Shown piece by piece: positions 8,496-14,638 of a DNA stretch of 15,711 nt. The notes below the pieces were generated by a model that saw nothing but the letters and a program-made list of their open reading frames with translations, made no database searches and had not been told where the DNA came from. The stretch is from Bacteroidales bacterium UBA5537 (GTDB lineage Bacteria > Bacteroidota > Bacteroidia > Bacteroidales > Lentimicrobiaceae), in the NCBI GenBank assembly GCA_002426025.1, contig DINP01000015.1, forward strand, positions 38,948 through 54,658. Direction: 5' to 3'. The translations under genes were made by a program, and so were the position numbers. Numbering within the stretch: the stretch's first letter is position 1; each line of letters starts with the position of its first letter.

Positions 8496-9782
8496 TTAAT
8501 CGTACTTCCTCACAATAAACCAACGTTCAAAAATAGAGAGTCCAAGTGTAAATTTAACAAAATTATCTTTAATCAGGTTGTTATTTGTTGTTCCACGTGT
8601 TCCAAATTCGGCAGCAAGGTTAATTGTTGACCTGGTTCGTGGTAACGGTAATCCTATACCAATACTTATGCCAAACTCGTTAATTCGTTCTCCTCTGAGT
8701 TCAAGATAGCTGTTGGTATATCGCAAACCACCCCTGTAAGTAATCCTTTGCCAGTATCCTGATACCGTTGAAAAGGAAGGAGTGTAAGAACCTCCCAATG
8801 AAATGCGCATCAGATTTTTAAGTGAATCGTTTATACCAAAATAGGAATATTTTTCCCACTGCTGCCATTGTACATCTGCACCAGCAAGCCATTTATCGGT
8901 TTTGCCAAGTGAAAAACCAAATCCCAGATTGGTCGGTAGCTTGATATTCCCTTTAACCGCATCCTGGTTAACAATAGTATCGCGGGTAATATCTACCCCT
9001 GTACTGCTTTTAAAATAAAGGTATCCAAGTCTTTTTTCTGTTGTACTGATATTGGCGCTGTTGCTGAAAACCAATCCGGCATTGTATTGAAGACCATTCT
9101 TCAGTTGCTTGTGATAAAACAGACCATAATCCATATTAACATCGTGAACCTGAGCGGTGTTCAGGATTTTATAATTAATTTTAAACGCGGAGTCAGGAAA
9201 TTCGTCAGCGCTCGATTTGCTGATTGTGCCGAAAAGGTAGGAGAGATTAAAACCAAGGCTTAAATTTTTCGTAAGCGAAAAGCTATTGCCGATATAAGCT
9301 TTGTTAATACCGCCGTTTCCCTGGTAAAGGAAATCAACCCTTCCTACATTTTCATCCACACGGCTGTCAATCATATTATAGCCAACCATACTATAGGGCA
9401 ACAATCCAAAACTGCTTTTCCACCAACCGTTTACCGGAAAACCAAACAGAAGATTGCCCAATGAGGTGTAATTGGCTGACTGTGATAAGTTTGTCGTTAT
9501 AAGGTTTGATTGCTTTGAGTGGGCACTAACATCAAAAATAAATGAAAGGGAGTCGAATGCCGCGTAAGATGCCGGATTAGCGGTGTTTACAAAATATGGG
9601 GAATAAACACCATAAGAAATTCCACCCATTGCCATGTTGTAAACTCCGGTATTTGTGAGCAAATCACCAATGCCAAATCTGGAATAGGGAGAACTTATCC
9701 GGTTTTGAGCGGATAATTGGCCGTTAAGCGTTAAGAAAACCAGAACTACCAGTAGTCTCGCTAAGATTTTTTTACTTTTCAA
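8496..9782 (-). CDS. Outer-membrane beta-barrel protein, FadL/OmpP1-like layout
   Basis: The 428-residue protein has a signal peptide (about 1-25, ending LSAQ). Next comes RISSPYSRFGIGDL, an opening shared by many Bacteroidota outer-membrane barrels, and then alternating amphipathic strands to a C-terminal strand ending ERWFIVRKYD. The early segment YNMAMGGISYGV...NTANPASYAAFDSLSF resembles the FadL/OmpP1 N-terminus. Cargo is unknown. The only sensible start is a TTG that overlaps the end of coaX by 11 nt; the next Met would remove the signal peptide. The overlap shows operon coupling to coaX, and the TPR and lptC genes follow closely, so a role in envelope assembly or lipid transport is plausible but unproven. 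Confidence 0.8.
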   Translation of the reverse strand: MKSKKILARLLVVLVFLTLNGQLSAQNRISSPYSRFGIGDLLTNTGVYNMAMGGISYGVYSPYFVNTANPASYAAFDSLSFIFDVSAHSKQSNLITTNLSQSANYTSLGNLLFGFPVNGWWKSSFGLLPYSMVGYNMIDSRVDENVGRVDFLYQGNGGINKAYIGNSFSLTKNLSLGFNLSYLFGTISKSSADEFPDSAFKINYKILNTAQVHDVNMDYGLFYHKQLKNGLQYNAGLVFSNSANISTTEKRLGYLYFKSSTGVDITRDTIVNQDAVKGNIKLPTNLGFGFSLGKTDKWLAGADVQWQQWEKYSYFGINDSLKNLMRISLGGSYTPSFSTVSGYWQRITYRGGLRYTNSYLELRGERINEFGISIGIGLPLPRTRSTINLAAEFGTRGTTNNNLIKDNFVKFTLGLSIFERWFIVRKYD

Positions 9783-10518
9783 GGTTATAGTCTAATATTA
9801 GTTTTAAGCCGGTAAGAACCAGATTTGGGGTTGCAAAGATGTTATTTTTCAGGGTTTTTTCAAAATATTTGGTATCACCACCTGTTATTAAAATGCGTAA
9901 CTCTGGCCACGAAAGCCTGTACTGATCAACAATGCCATCAATTTCACAACGAATTCCATTTATTACACCCGACAAAATTGATTCGTTGGTATTTCGTCCT
10001 ATCAGGTAATCAATTTCCTGTGTTTGCAATAACGGCAAACGCCTGGTAAAAGTATGCAAAGAATTGAACCGCATGGCCAGTCCGGGCGAAATACTCCCTC
10101 CAGAATACACCCCATCGCGGTTTATAAAATCGTAAGTAATGGCCGTTCCTGCATCAATCACCAGCATATCCTTTCCGGGATGTAGCAGGTGGGCGGCGGT
10201 TACAGCGGCTAGCCTGTCTTTGCCAAGTGTTTCGGGCGTTTCATAATTATTGATGATAGGAACTGCCGTATCAGAATCTAAAACAATCCAGTTTAACCCA
10301 GGGTAAACAGCAGTGTAAGAGGCCGGATCACCGGCAACCGAGCTGATAATTCCGGCGGTTAAATTCAGTTCATCTAAAGTCAGAGCCGAAAATTTTTCGG
10401 GTGTCGGATTTTCAACAATCTGCAGGCTCATTAACTCATTTCCTTCGTAAACTGCGGCTTTCGCCCTTGAATTACCAAGGTCAATAACGAGTTTAAGAGG
10501 CTCCTGAGCAGGATTCAT
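9772..10518 (-). CDS. coaX: Type III pantothenate kinase
   Basis: CoaX phosphorylates pantothenate, the first step of coenzyme A synthesis. The 248-residue protein carries the type III signature motifs: VIDLGNSRAKAAV (11-23, phosphate-binding), LGKDRLAAV (98-106), VIDAGTAITYDF (120-131), SGGSISPGLAMR (139-150) and ILITGGD (209-215). Length is normal. The ATG at 10516-10518 is preferred over an in-frame TTG three codons upstream. A perfect -7 box lies about 70 nt upstream, making coaX the first gene of the envelope cluster; the outer-membrane barrel gene overlaps its 3' end. The divergent tRNA-Phe gene starts 162 bp away. Confidence 0.95.
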   Translation of the reverse strand: MNPAQEPLKLVIDLGNSRAKAAVYEGNELMSLQIVENPTPEKFSALTLDELNLTAGIISSVAGDPASYTAVYPGLNWIVLDSDTAVPIINNYETPETLGKDRLAAVTAAHLLHPGKDMLVIDAGTAITYDFINRDGVYSGGSISPGLAMRFNSLHTFTRRLPLLQTQEIDYLIGRNTNESILSGVINGIRCEIDGIVDQYRLSWPELRILITGGDTKYFEKTLKNNIFATPNLVLTGLKLILDYNLEK

Positions 10519-10586
10519 CCGGGGCAAAATTGTTTATATGGTTATTGCAGCATGGTTTAAAGCTGCGGTTTACTATACTTTAAAGT

Positions 10587-10595
10587 GCAAAAATA
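10587..10595 (-). promoter_or_regulatory. Bacteroidota -7 box for the coaX operon
   Basis: The minus strand reads TATTTTTGC, a full match to TAnnTTTGC, implying a leader of roughly 65 nt before the coaX ATG. No clear -33 TTTG is visible. Confidence 0.5.
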
Positions 10596-10634
10596 TCTGA
10601 TTTTCAGCGATGATTGAGAATTTTTATTAAAATA

Positions 10635-10668
10635 TTTGTTAAAATGGATATTTCTTACGTAACTTTGC
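10635..10668 (+). promoter_or_regulatory. Promoter of tRNA-Phe
   Basis: TTTG (10635-10638), a 21-bp spacer and TAACTTTGC (10660-10668) match the Bacteroidota -33/-7 consensus in both boxes and spacing. The tRNA starts 13 nt after the -7 box. This is the best-formed promoter in the window. Confidence 0.75.
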
Positions 10669-10680
10669 AGCCGCTTAACC

Positions 10681-10756
10681 GGTATCGTAGCTCAGTCGGT
10701 AGAGCAATGGACTGAAAATCCATGTGTCGCTGGTTCGATCCCGGCCGATACCACCA
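10681..10756 (+). tRNA. tRNA-Phe (anticodon GAA)
   Basis: The full cloverleaf can be drawn: acceptor GGTATCG/CGATACC, D arm GCTC/GAGC, anticodon stem ATGGA/TCCAT around loop CTGAAAA with anticodon GAA at 10714-10716, and T arm GCTGG-TTCGATC-CCGGC. Discriminator A is followed by an encoded CCA (10754-10756). There is no intron or variable-arm anomaly. It marks the border between the core gene block to its left and the accessory region to its right. Confidence 0.97.
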
Positions 10757-10784
10757 AAAAAGCCGGTTTATAGCCGGCTTTTTT
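10757..10784 (+). terminator. Terminator of tRNA-Phe
   Basis: AGCCGG (10761-10766) pairs with CCGGCT (10774-10779) around a 7-nt loop. Flanking A and T runs follow and the stem ends in a T tract. It starts at the base after the tRNA CCA. Confidence 0.88.
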
Positions 10785-10833
10785 GTGCCCTTTATTTTCT
10801 GATGAATCCTCTTATCCACTGGATCGCGGGTCT

Positions 10834-11019
10834 GGATCGCGCGCACTTGTAGCGCGTGCCGGGTCACTTTATAAAATTGTTTAAGCTGAATTATGTTCTG
10901 TTCCCTGGGAATCTGCATTCTTTTCAGCGACAAATTGTGCTGAAAAGAATTTATTGATAGGTGTGGAATTATTAAATTTGTACAAAATGATGTTTGAAGC
11001 ACGCGCTGCAAGCGCGCGC
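10834..11019. repeat. Repeat A: MITE-like element with 21-bp inverted termini
   Basis: The left end (10839-10859) and right end (10999-11019) are inverted copies matching at 19 of 21 positions; each can also fold on itself (GCGCGC against GCGCGT). The left end is preceded by GGATC. The roughly 140-bp interior is AT-rich, holds no plausible gene and has a -7-like TAAATTTG at 10973-10980. Diverged copies of the left end and interior occur at 12107-12171 (B) and 14074-14222 (C). Size and termini suggest a MITE or a REP-type element moved in trans; no transposase is in the window. It sits between the tRNA terminator and the yoeB-like stop. Confidence 0.65.
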
Positions 11020-11032
11020 AAACACAGGGTTT

Positions 11033-11299
11033 TTATTCATAATGCCCTTTAGCAGATAGAATAAAAACGATAGTGTCGGTTACTTCATAAACAAGTCGGT
11101 GTTCCCGGTTTATTCTACGAGACCATAGGCCAGAAAGTAAATGTTTTAGAGGTTCGGGTTTACCTGTGCCTGTATAAGGATGTTCGCTTAGTTCTTCAAA
11201 CAGGATCAGTAGCTTTTTAAGAACGGCTTTATTGACTGCTATTTTATGAGTGGTAATATCCTCTTTGGCTTTATCGGTAAAATCTAAATGGTAACTCAT
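11033..11299 (-). CDS. YoeB/Txe-family mRNA interferase toxin
   Basis: The 88-residue protein matches the YoeB (Txe) family of RelE-fold, ribosome-dependent mRNA endonucleases. The motif run GTGKPEPLKHLLSGLWSRR followed by EHRLVYEV is nearly the E. coli YoeB sequence. The family's catalytic residues align as Glu49 (E46 in E. coli), Arg68 (R65), His86 (H83) and Tyr87 (Y84), so the toxin looks intact. It has one extra C-terminal Glu after the usual final Tyr. It lies 3 nt after the antitoxin gene, in an operon with a XRE regulator upstream. Its stop is 13 nt from the right terminus of repeat A. Confidence 0.93.
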   Translation of the reverse strand: MSYHLDFTDKAKEDITTHKIAVNKAVLKKLLILFEELSEHPYTGTGKPEPLKHLLSGLWSRRINREHRLVYEVTDTIVFILSAKGHYE

Positions 11300-11302
11300 T
11301 TA

Positions 11303-11524
11303 TTATAAGCCCAGAAACTCTTTTAAGTTCTCTTTTTCTACCCGTGTTACTTTTCCGCTTTTTGCTTGTTCTCTGCTTTCTTCAATTTTATTTACGAAAT
11401 CAGGATTGTAGCTCTTTCCTTTTGCAATTTCAAACTTAATTTTAAGAGCCTCCATAAAAGCCTTTAAAGCTGAAACCTGCTCGCTTGTTTGCGGATGTGC
11501 AATGAATATATCTTGTGTTTTCAT
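11303..11524 (-). CDS. DUF2683-like antitoxin to YoeB
   Basis: This 73-residue protein has the pattern of the DUF2683 antitoxins that pair with YoeB-type toxins in Bacteroidota: an N-terminal segment (IFIAHPQTSEQVSALKAFMEALKIKFEI), then a helical tail (NPDFVNKIEESREQAKSGK) that probably wraps the toxin, ending VEKENLKEFLGL. It should block the YoeB active site by direct binding. Its ATG overlaps the stop of the XRE gene by 4 nt (ATGA), so the two are translationally coupled, and the toxin follows 3 nt later. It has no DNA-binding domain that I can see, which may be why a separate XRE gene leads the operon. Confidence 0.85.
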   Translation of the reverse strand: MKTQDIFIAHPQTSEQVSALKAFMEALKIKFEIAKGKSYNPDFVNKIEESREQAKSGKVTRVEKENLKEFLGL

Positions 11525-11886
11525 AATGTGGCAACATTTTTATTGAAGAAATCCTTAAATTTTTTCCTGGTCAGCATAGTGTCAATAATTTTATAGACCG
11601 TTTGCCTATCGTCTTCGTCCAATTGATTGATAAGATTTACCTGTTCAAATCCAGTTTTAACTTTAACCCTGACTTCACCTTTGAAAATGCCTTCAAAATT
11701 AAGAATATCGTCCACAGTCATATTCAAAAGCTTAGCCAGTTTTTGAAGTTCGTTTACAGAGGGTTCGCGGTTATCGTTTTCCATTTTGTTGTAATTGGTA
11801 TTGCCAATACCCAATTCAGCAGCCACGTGCTTTTGTAATAAACCTTTCTGCTCTCTTATTTTCTTAATGGTACTTCCTAAACCCAT
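11521..11886 (-). CDS. XRE-family helix-turn-helix regulator heading the toxin-antitoxin operon
   Basis: The 121-residue protein has an N-terminal Cro/C1-type HTH (about 4-60): IKKIREQKGLLQKHVAAELGIGNTNYNKMENDNREPSVNELQKLAKLLNMTVDDILN. A short C-terminal helical part (about 75-121) may dimerise. It is most likely the autorepressor of the XRE-antitoxin-toxin operon: the ATGA overlap with the antitoxin ties the genes together, and 9-bp direct repeats lie around its promoter. This is inference; in many similar Bacteroidota loci the XRE gene could be independent. The ATG at 11884-11886 is 25 nt after the -7 box. Confidence 0.88.
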   Translation of the reverse strand: MGLGSTIKKIREQKGLLQKHVAAELGIGNTNYNKMENDNREPSVNELQKLAKLLNMTVDDILNFEGIFKGEVRVKVKTGFEQVNLINQLDEDDRQTVYKIIDTMLTRKKFKDFFNKNVATL

Positions 11887-11906
11887 GTCAGGATAAAATT
11901 AATTGG

Positions 11907-11958
11907 AGTACAAAAATAGCGAAATAGTGGATTTTATGCAATAATACTTAGTACAAAA
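11907..11958. repeat. Pair of 9-bp direct repeats AGTACAAAA around the XRE promoter
   Basis: Identical AGTACAAAA copies lie at 11907-11915 and 11950-11958, 43 bp apart, about four helical turns. They bracket the promoter of the XRE gene, as expected for a repressor bound on one face. Function is inferred. Confidence 0.3.
11911..11941 (-). promoter_or_regulatory. Promoter of the XRE-antitoxin-yoeB operon
   Basis: The minus strand has TTG (11941-11939), a 20-bp spacer and TATTTTTG (11918-11911), matching the Bacteroidota -33/-7 layout. The -7 box overlaps one of two AGTACAAAA copies (plus-strand 11907-11915 and 11950-11958) that may be operator sites. Confidence 0.6.
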
Positions 11959-12005
11959 GGAGTGTTTAATTGCGATAAAGTGAATTTTATTCGGAGTTCA
12001 TGTTT

Positions 12006-12034
12006 AATAACTTATTGCCTCAGCAGAAGTTATT
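12006..12034. repeat. 8-bp inverted repeat in the gap between XRE and Rhs tip 1
   Basis: AATAACTT (12006-12013) and AAGTTATT (12027-12034) form an inverted repeat with a 13-nt centre. No T tract follows. The rest of the 11942-12106 gap shows nothing else I can name. Confidence 0.25.
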
Positions 12035-12106
12035 TGTCAGAAACTATCCCGCCCTGGATTGCCTGCACAAACTCAACCGAAAAAATATATTGTGCCCTAT
12101 TCCCAA

Positions 12107-12171
12107 GGATCGCGCGCACTTGCAGCGTGTGCCACGTCGTTTCATCAAATGTTAATGCTGCATTATGTTCA
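12107..12171 (+). repeat. Repeat B: truncated copy at the 5' edge of Rhs tip 1
   Basis: It starts GGATCGCGCGCACTTGCAGC and keeps about 65 bp of the left end and early interior of repeat A, including the ATTATGTTC motif. The right terminus and the internal -7-like box are missing. The first ATG codons of Rhs tip 1 (12149 and 12155) lie inside it. Confidence 0.6.
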
Positions 12172-13603
12172 GATATACATTCACAACGACCGCCTGTGCA
12201 ACACAGCCATTAACCGCGACCAGCAAACCTGGTACCGTTACGATACCGGAGGCAACCGCACCAGAAAAATTTCACAATCGGGGCCACATTTGTTTAAGGA
12301 AAGAATTTATTTTAGTAACTTTGAAATCTACCGCGAGCGGAGTGTTGATGGTGAGATAATAACCGAACGCCTTACCAACCACATTGCCGATGGCAGCAGG
12401 CGCATTGCTATGGTCGACAGCTTAACCATTGACCATGGGCACCCGATAGAACCGGTAACTACCATACGCTACCAGTACGACAACCACCTGGGCTCAGCCT
12501 GTTTGGAACTGGATGAGCGGGCAGAAATAATAAGCTACGAAGAGTACCATCCATTTGGCACCACCAGCTACCGTAGCGGACGTTCTTTGACAGAAACCAG
12601 CCTTAAACGCTACAAATATGTTGGGAAAAAACGTGATGAGGAAACAGGGTTTTATTATTATGGTGCCAGGTATTACGCAGCATGGTTGTGCCGGTTTGTG
12701 AGTGTGGATCCACTGCAGCATAAATACCCGCACTACACCCCTTACCAGTATGCCGGGAATAAACCGGTGAGTTATATTGATTTGGATGGGTTGGAGGAAG
12801 CGAAATTTTCCGAATTATTTTTTGAGAATTTCAGGCAAGGGTTGGAAAAAGAAACGGTTTTAAACAATAAAACTTCTGGAAACTCTAACACTGTGCAGAA
12901 AACTGCTGTTACCGACGCTACCAAAAGAGTAAATCCATATAAAGATAAAGCAGCGAGCGCATATAGCGAATTAAATAAAACCAAGTCGTATTTGGAAATG
13001 AAGATGCCGGGTGTAAGCCAATCTCAGAAGGATCAGGGCAGCATTTCACCAGCAATGAGCAATCTTGAAAAATGGGCCGGAATAATGATAGCGCCGGAAA
13101 CAAGGAATATGGTGGAGTATGATCCGGTTTTTAAGGCAGTTTCGACTGGTGGGCTTGCTTTTATGGCTTCACCGCTTTTTACAGCTGAATTTTCAGCGAC
13201 GTCTGCAGCATCCGGATTAGGAGATTTTGCAGCACAAATGACTTTTAAGCAAGATATAAATCAATGGAACATTATTCAAACTGCTTCCACGATGTTTTTT
13301 AAATTGCCTGTTACACAAGCATTTGTTGGTAGTGCTGGAGAAATTACACCAAATAATATTTTTAATCCAAAAGTCTCATTGGGACAAAGAACAATATTTG
13401 GAAAGAAAACATTTACAACCTTGGGTGTGGAATCCACAATTGGAACTTTTTTCAATTACACTGGCAATCAATCAGTAAAAGGTTTAGGGATTAATAATAG
13501 CTTTGGCAAAACAGGAGCTGAAACTTACCTTTATTATTTGAATTACTCAATTTCTACCGGGATTACAAATCCTGTAAATAAAAATTTGAACAACCAAGAG
13601 TAG
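12149..13603 (+). CDS. Orphan Rhs tip 1: RHS core end plus polymorphic C-terminal domain
   Basis: From ATG 12149 this is 484 residues; the same frame is open from a TTG at 12059. Residues about 27-216 are the end of an RHS core of the TccC/SpvB-associated kind: WYRYDTGGNRTRKI, ERIYFSNFEIYRE, RYQYDNHLGSACLELDE, YEEYHPFG, YVGKKRDEETGFYYYGARYYAAWL and the closing PVSYIDLDGLE. The upstream beta-cage of full-length Rhs proteins is absent, and there is no signal peptide or VgrG/PAAR domain. Residues 217-484 differ wholly from tip 2, as expected for a polymorphic toxin end. They include a Gly/Ala-rich hydrophobic stretch (about 328-362) and a Gly/Tyr-rich tail, so a membrane-active toxin is possible. 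No catalytic motif is recognised. The likely immunity gene follows after 5 nt. Confidence 0.8.
   Translation: MLMLHYVQIYIHNDRLCNTAINRDQQTWYRYDTGGNRTRKISQSGPHLFKERIYFSNFEIYRERSVDGEIITERLTNHIADGSRRIAMVDSLTIDHGHPIEPVTTIRYQYDNHLGSACLELDERAEIISYEEYHPFGTTSYRSGRSLTETSLKRYKYVGKKRDEETGFYYYGARYYAAWLCRFVSVDPLQHKYPHYTPYQYAGNKPVSYIDLDGLEEAKFSELFFENFRQGLEKETVLNNKTSGNSNTVQKTAVTDATKRVNPYKDKAASAYSELNKTKSYLEMKMPGVSQSQKDQGSISPAMSNLEKWAGIMIAPETRNMVEYDPVFKAVSTGGLAFMASPLFTAEFSATSAASGLGDFAAQMTFKQDINQWNIIQTASTMFFKLPVTQAFVGSAGEITPNNIFNPKVSLGQRTIFGKKTFTTLGVESTIGTFFNYTGNQSVKGLGINNSFGKTGAETYLYYLNYSISTGITNPVNKNLNNQE
12396..12796 (+). repeat. RHS core direct repeat, copy 1
   Basis: These 401 nt, from the RRIA codons to DLDGLE, match 14238-14638 base for base along the whole length with no net insertion or deletion and mainly synonymous differences. 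Similarity stops at the end of the core; the sequences after it are unrelated. By eye the match is above 80%. Confidence 0.85.
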
Positions 13604-13608
13604 CATTT

Positions 13609-13998
13609 ATGAAATTGAAAAGACGATACATTTTATTTTTTGTTTTTTGGGCAATGGTAACTTTCTCCATATATATGTATGGGAAAATTAGAACTAATCA
13701 AATTGAAGAGAATAAACAATTTACTTATGGGATAATTACTGATTTTGATTATGTTAAATCTGGTGCAGTAGTTCTCAAATATAAATTTTTGGTTAGAAAT
13801 AAAAAGTATATAAGCAAGGATGGAAATTTAATTAAAGAAAGTAACTACAAATATTTTGAAGGGAAGCATTTTCCAGTAGTTTATTCAAAAAAAGATCCAA
13901 ACAAAAACTATATTTTGATTTTTCCATATGCTTTTAAAGCAAGTGGGATACCATTTCCGGATTCATTAGCATGGGTAAAACAATATGAAAAATGGTAG
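13609..13998 (+). CDS. Small membrane-anchored protein, candidate immunity to Rhs tip 1
   Basis: The 129-residue protein has one N-terminal transmembrane helix (about 7-25, YILFFVFWAMVTFSIYMYG). A soluble domain follows that is rich in Tyr, Lys and beta-type alternation (GIITDFDYVKSGAVVLKYKFLV, FPVVYSKKDP, FPDSLAWVKQYEKW). I cannot name a family with confidence; it resembles small DUF3592-like membrane proteins often seen beside Rhs genes in Bacteroidota. It begins 5 nt after the stop of tip 1, the usual place for an immunity gene, and shares that gene's AT-rich 3' character. The anchor suggests it acts at the inner membrane or periplasm, which fits a toxin with a hydrophobic stretch. Role inferred from position. 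Confidence 0.65.
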   Translation: MKLKRRYILFFVFWAMVTFSIYMYGKIRTNQIEENKQFTYGIITDFDYVKSGAVVLKYKFLVRNKKYISKDGNLIKESNYKYFEGKHFPVVYSKKDPNKNYILIFPYAFKASGIPFPDSLAWVKQYEKW

Positions 13999-14027
13999 AT
14001 TTCTAATCAACCTTAAACTAAAATACG

Positions 14028-14070
14028 AGTTACCGCAGCGGACGTTCTTTGACAGAAACCAACCTTAAGC
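14028..14070 (+). pseudogene. 43-nt relic of a third RHS core
   Basis: The stretch matches copy 1 at 12566-12608 in 39 of 43 positions and encodes the SYRSGRSLTET-LK part of the core. Nothing of the core is left on either side. It ends 3 nt before repeat C begins. It shows that another Rhs core once stood here. Confidence 0.7.
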
Positions 14071-14073
14071 CCC

Positions 14074-14222
14074 GGATCGCGCGCGCTTGCAGCGCGTGCC
14101 AGGTCGCATTAAAAAATTTTTAAAGCTGGATTTTGTTCTGATCCCAGGGAATTGGCATACAGTTCAGCCTTAAATTATGCAGAAAAAGTTTTATTGACTG
14201 GATAGGAATTATTAAATTTGTA
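14074..14222 (+). repeat. Repeat C: diverged copy joining a core relic to Rhs tip 2
   Basis: It begins GGATCGCGCGCGCTTGCAGC and follows repeat A through GTTCTG, the CCCxGGGAAT segment and the GGAATTATTAAATTTGTA end, with scattered substitutions and small indels. The inverted right terminus seen in repeat A is absent. The last part holds TAAATTTG (14213-14220), a -7-like box. It is flanked on the left by the third core relic and on the right, after about 15 nt, by the start of core copy 2. Confidence 0.6.
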
Positions 14223-14237
14223 TCTATGGTAGCTTAT

Positions 14238-14638
14238 GCAGGCGCATTGCTATAGTTGACAGCTTAACCATTGACCGCGGGCAGCCGATTGAACCGGTAA
14301 CTACAGTACGTTACCAGTATGATAACCATCTGGGCTCAGCCTGTTTAGAACTGGATGAGCGGGCAAATATAATAAGCTACGAAGAGTACCATCCTTTTGG
14401 TAGTACTTCTTATAGAAGCGGACGTTCTTTGACAGAAACCAGCCTTAAGCGCTACAAATATGTGGGTAAGGAGAGGGATGAAGAAACAGGCATGTATTAT
14501 TACGGCGCACGGTACTACGCCGCCTGGCTTTGCCGGTTTGTGAGTGTGGATGCTATACAATTTGAGTATCCTGATCTAACCCCTTACCAATATGCGAGTA
14601 ATAGGCCGGTTACAATGATTGATTTGGATGGTTTAGAG
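14238..14638 (+). repeat. RHS core direct repeat, copy 2
   Basis: This is the partner of 12396-12796, offset by 1842 nt with the same 401-nt length. The reading frame (RRIAIVDS to DLDGLE) is intact throughout. Homologous exchange between the copies would delete tip 1 and its immunity gene and join the first core to tip 2 in frame. Confidence 0.85.

Noticed and set aside
8473..8523. Upstream start for the TPR gene inside the barrel gene
   Set aside because: It would place 17 residues before a clear signal peptide that starts at ATG 8470-8472.
10735..10756. tRNA-Phe 3' end as an attachment site with a copy in the window
   Set aside because: No second copy of the tRNA 3' end and no integrase gene were seen in the window.
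10655..11011. Open minus-strand frame of 118 codons
   Set aside because: It runs antisense through tRNA-Phe, its terminator and repeat A, and has no protein-like character.
12059..12148. TTG at 12059 as start of Rhs tip 1
   Set aside because: It would add residues from the gap and from repeat B with no Rhs similarity. ATG 12149 is preferred, though neither start is proven.
12494..12733. Minus-strand frame opposite RHS core copy 1, with a similar frame at 14345-14560 opposite copy 2
   Set aside because: The two look alike only because they lie antisense to the same conserved core; the plus-strand frame explains the conservation.
10834..14222. Repeats A, B and C as a CRISPR array
   Set aside because: Only three copies at irregular distances with long diverged interiors; there are no regular spacers and no cas genes.
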